DNA of 64,000 nucleotides from NCBI RefSeq assembly GCF_005222835.1, contig NZ_STGA01000045.1:62001-126000 (forward strand). The letters are read 5' to 3'. The DNA is from Rhizobium sp. FKY42. GTDB lineage: Bacteria > Pseudomonadota > Alphaproteobacteria > Rhizobiales > Rhizobiaceae. Shown one piece after another: positions 63,135 through 64,000 of the stretch; within the stretch, counting starts at the first letter, position 1, and every line of letters starts with the position of its first letter. Both the position numbers and the translations under genes were made by a program. A model generated the notes under the pieces. The model had not been told where the DNA came from. It searched no databases and worked only from the letters and a program-made list of their open reading frames with translations.

Positions 63135-64000
63135 TCAAACCCCCAATTCCTGCCGCTGACGGCGGATATGTTCAGGCATTTCGGCGTAGACACCCTTGAA
63201 GATGGTGGCTCCGGGAATGGGCTTTGGATCGATCATCGTACCGGCAGCCTCAACGCGCTTCTGCACTTCGACCACCGTCGAGAGCACTTCCGCTTCCGCC
63301 TGGACGTGTCGCTGTTCGCTCCATTCACCAATGTGGATGAGGTGCTTCTTCAATCGGTCTATGGGGTCGCCGAAGGGCCACGCCTTGCCTTCGTCTCTCG
63401 GGCGGTAGGCGCTGGGATCGTCGGATGAGGAATGCGCACCCACCCGGTAGGTATACCATTCGATCAGGACAGGCCCATGGTCTGCACGCACGCGCCGTGT
63501 TGCCCATTCCGAAACTGCCAGCACCGCAAGGTAATCATTGCCATCGACGCGAATGGCCGGGATCCCATAGCCTAGAGCGCGCGCGGCGTAGGTTCTGCCC
63601 CTACCCTTGGCGACGCCGGTATAGGTCGAGATGGCCCACTGGTTATTCACGACGTTCAAGATCACGGGCGGACTGTATGATGATGCCGAAAGGAGCGCCG
63701 TATGGAAATCGTTGGATGCGGTTGAACCATCACCGATCCAGCCGATCGAGATGTTATCCTTCTGGGTAAGCGCATTGGCCATGGCCCAGCCAACCGCATG
63801 TACATATTGCGTGCCGAGATTGCCGGAAACGGTGAAATATCCATAGTCACGGGCGGAATGTAGCGTTGGCAGTTGGCGGCCCTGCAGCGGATCGAAAGCG
63901 TTGGAATAAAACTGGCCCAGCAACATTTCCAGCGGATAGCCGCCGGCGATCAGCAGACCCTGCTGGCGATAGGTGGGGAAGTTCATGTCGCCCGCCTTCA
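63135..64000 (-). CDS. bkdA1: Branched-chain 2-oxoacid dehydrogenase E1 alpha (partial, N-terminus outside)
   Basis: C-terminal ~288 codons. An ATG at 63986 is internal: the frame continues as KAGD before MNFPTYRQQGLLIAGGYPLE, which is mid-protein in this family, and runs off the right edge. Thiamine diphosphate/Mg site GWIGDGSTASNDFHTALLSA...NNQWAIST, and the loop TYRVGAHSSSDDPSAYRP that holds the phosphorylation serines in mitochondrial homologues. Decarboxylates the 2-oxo acids of Leu, Val and Ile. First visible gene of the bkd-liu cluster; the promoter is outside the window. Confidence 0.95.
   Translation of the reverse strand, partial: KAGDMNFPTYRQQGLLIAGGYPLEMLLGQFYSNAFDPLQGRQLPTLHSARDYGYFTVSGNLGTQYVHAVGWAMANALTQKDNISIGWIGDGSTASNDFHTALLSASSYSPPVILNVVNNQWAISTYTGVAKGRGRTYAARALGYGIPAIRVDGNDYLAVLAVSEWATRRVRADHGPVLIEWYTYRVGAHSSSDDPSAYRPRDEGKAWPFGDPIDRLKKHLIHIGEWSEQRHVQAEAEVLSTVVEVQKRVEAAGTMIDPKPIPGATIFKGVYAEMPEHIRRQRQELGV

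Noticed and set aside
1-64000. CRISPR array, prophage, integrative element or insertion sequence
   Set aside because: No regularly spaced direct repeats, integrase, transposase or tRNA-adjacent attachment repeats were seen.

Overview
The window reads as chromosome or chromid DNA of an alphaproteobacterium in the Rhizobiales (Brucella/Ochrobactrum, Agrobacterium or Rhizobium type). The basis is the moderately high GC, many solute-binding-protein importers, two DUF992 sequences (a family I associate with rhizobia), an FrcK-like kinase, a rhizobial-style interspersed palindromic repeat near 57.4 kb, and a leucine/valine degradation cluster of rhizobial layout. The genus is an inference. I saw no transposase, integrase, phage gene, CRISPR array, rRNA or tRNA. 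The region looks like a stable catabolic block. Genes are densely packed, with many 1-8 bp overlaps.

Layout. 1-4015: a dipeptide-type ABC importer (dppA-B-C-D, minus strand, dppD cut by the window edge). 4435-12649: an alpha/beta-galactoside operon (CUT1 importer, GH36 alpha-galactosidase, shared-type ATPase, GH42 beta-galactosidase) with a divergent AraC regulator at 12806. 13768-16923: a small stress-like group (decayed DUF992 gene, BON protein, CsbD protein, PAS-LuxR regulator, intact DUF992 protein). 17093-19021: an FrcK-like P-loop kinase and an ArsB-type permease. 19023-26217: livKGFHM followed by a GMC oxidoreductase and mmsB, with a divergent LysR regulator. 27351-35342: aldose epimerase, an enolase-superfamily sugar-acid dehydratase and an oligopeptide/oligosaccharide-type ABC importer. 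Divergent from it at 35545-38844 is an RraA-like/FadR/SMP-30/DapA-like operon. 38837-46450: GntR, TRAP importer dctPQM, L-idonate dehydrogenase, uxuA and uxuB. 46560-49864: an Ldh2-type dehydrogenase, a regulator with two winged-helix domains, and a second enolase-superfamily dehydratase. 49869-64000: the branched-chain 2-oxoacid dehydrogenase complex plus leucine and valine catabolic genes, continuing past the right edge.

Together the genes describe a soil or plant-associated scavenger. It takes up peptides, galactosides, uronates/aldonates and branched-chain compounds through five importers. It routes sugar acids through dehydratases and 2-keto-3-deoxy intermediates, and degrades Leu and Val through acyl-CoA esters. 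Valine catabolism is split between the bkd/liu cluster and mmsB in the liv operon. mmsA (methylmalonate-semialdehyde dehydrogenase) is not in the window.

Recurring regulatory features: in four of the five operons that carry a solute-binding-protein gene, a GC-rich hairpin follows that gene. Several regulators have a clear palindrome or repeat upstream (26368, 46488, 47661, 35462, and 12665/12758/12771). All functional calls come from reading motifs and context by eye; no database search was run.
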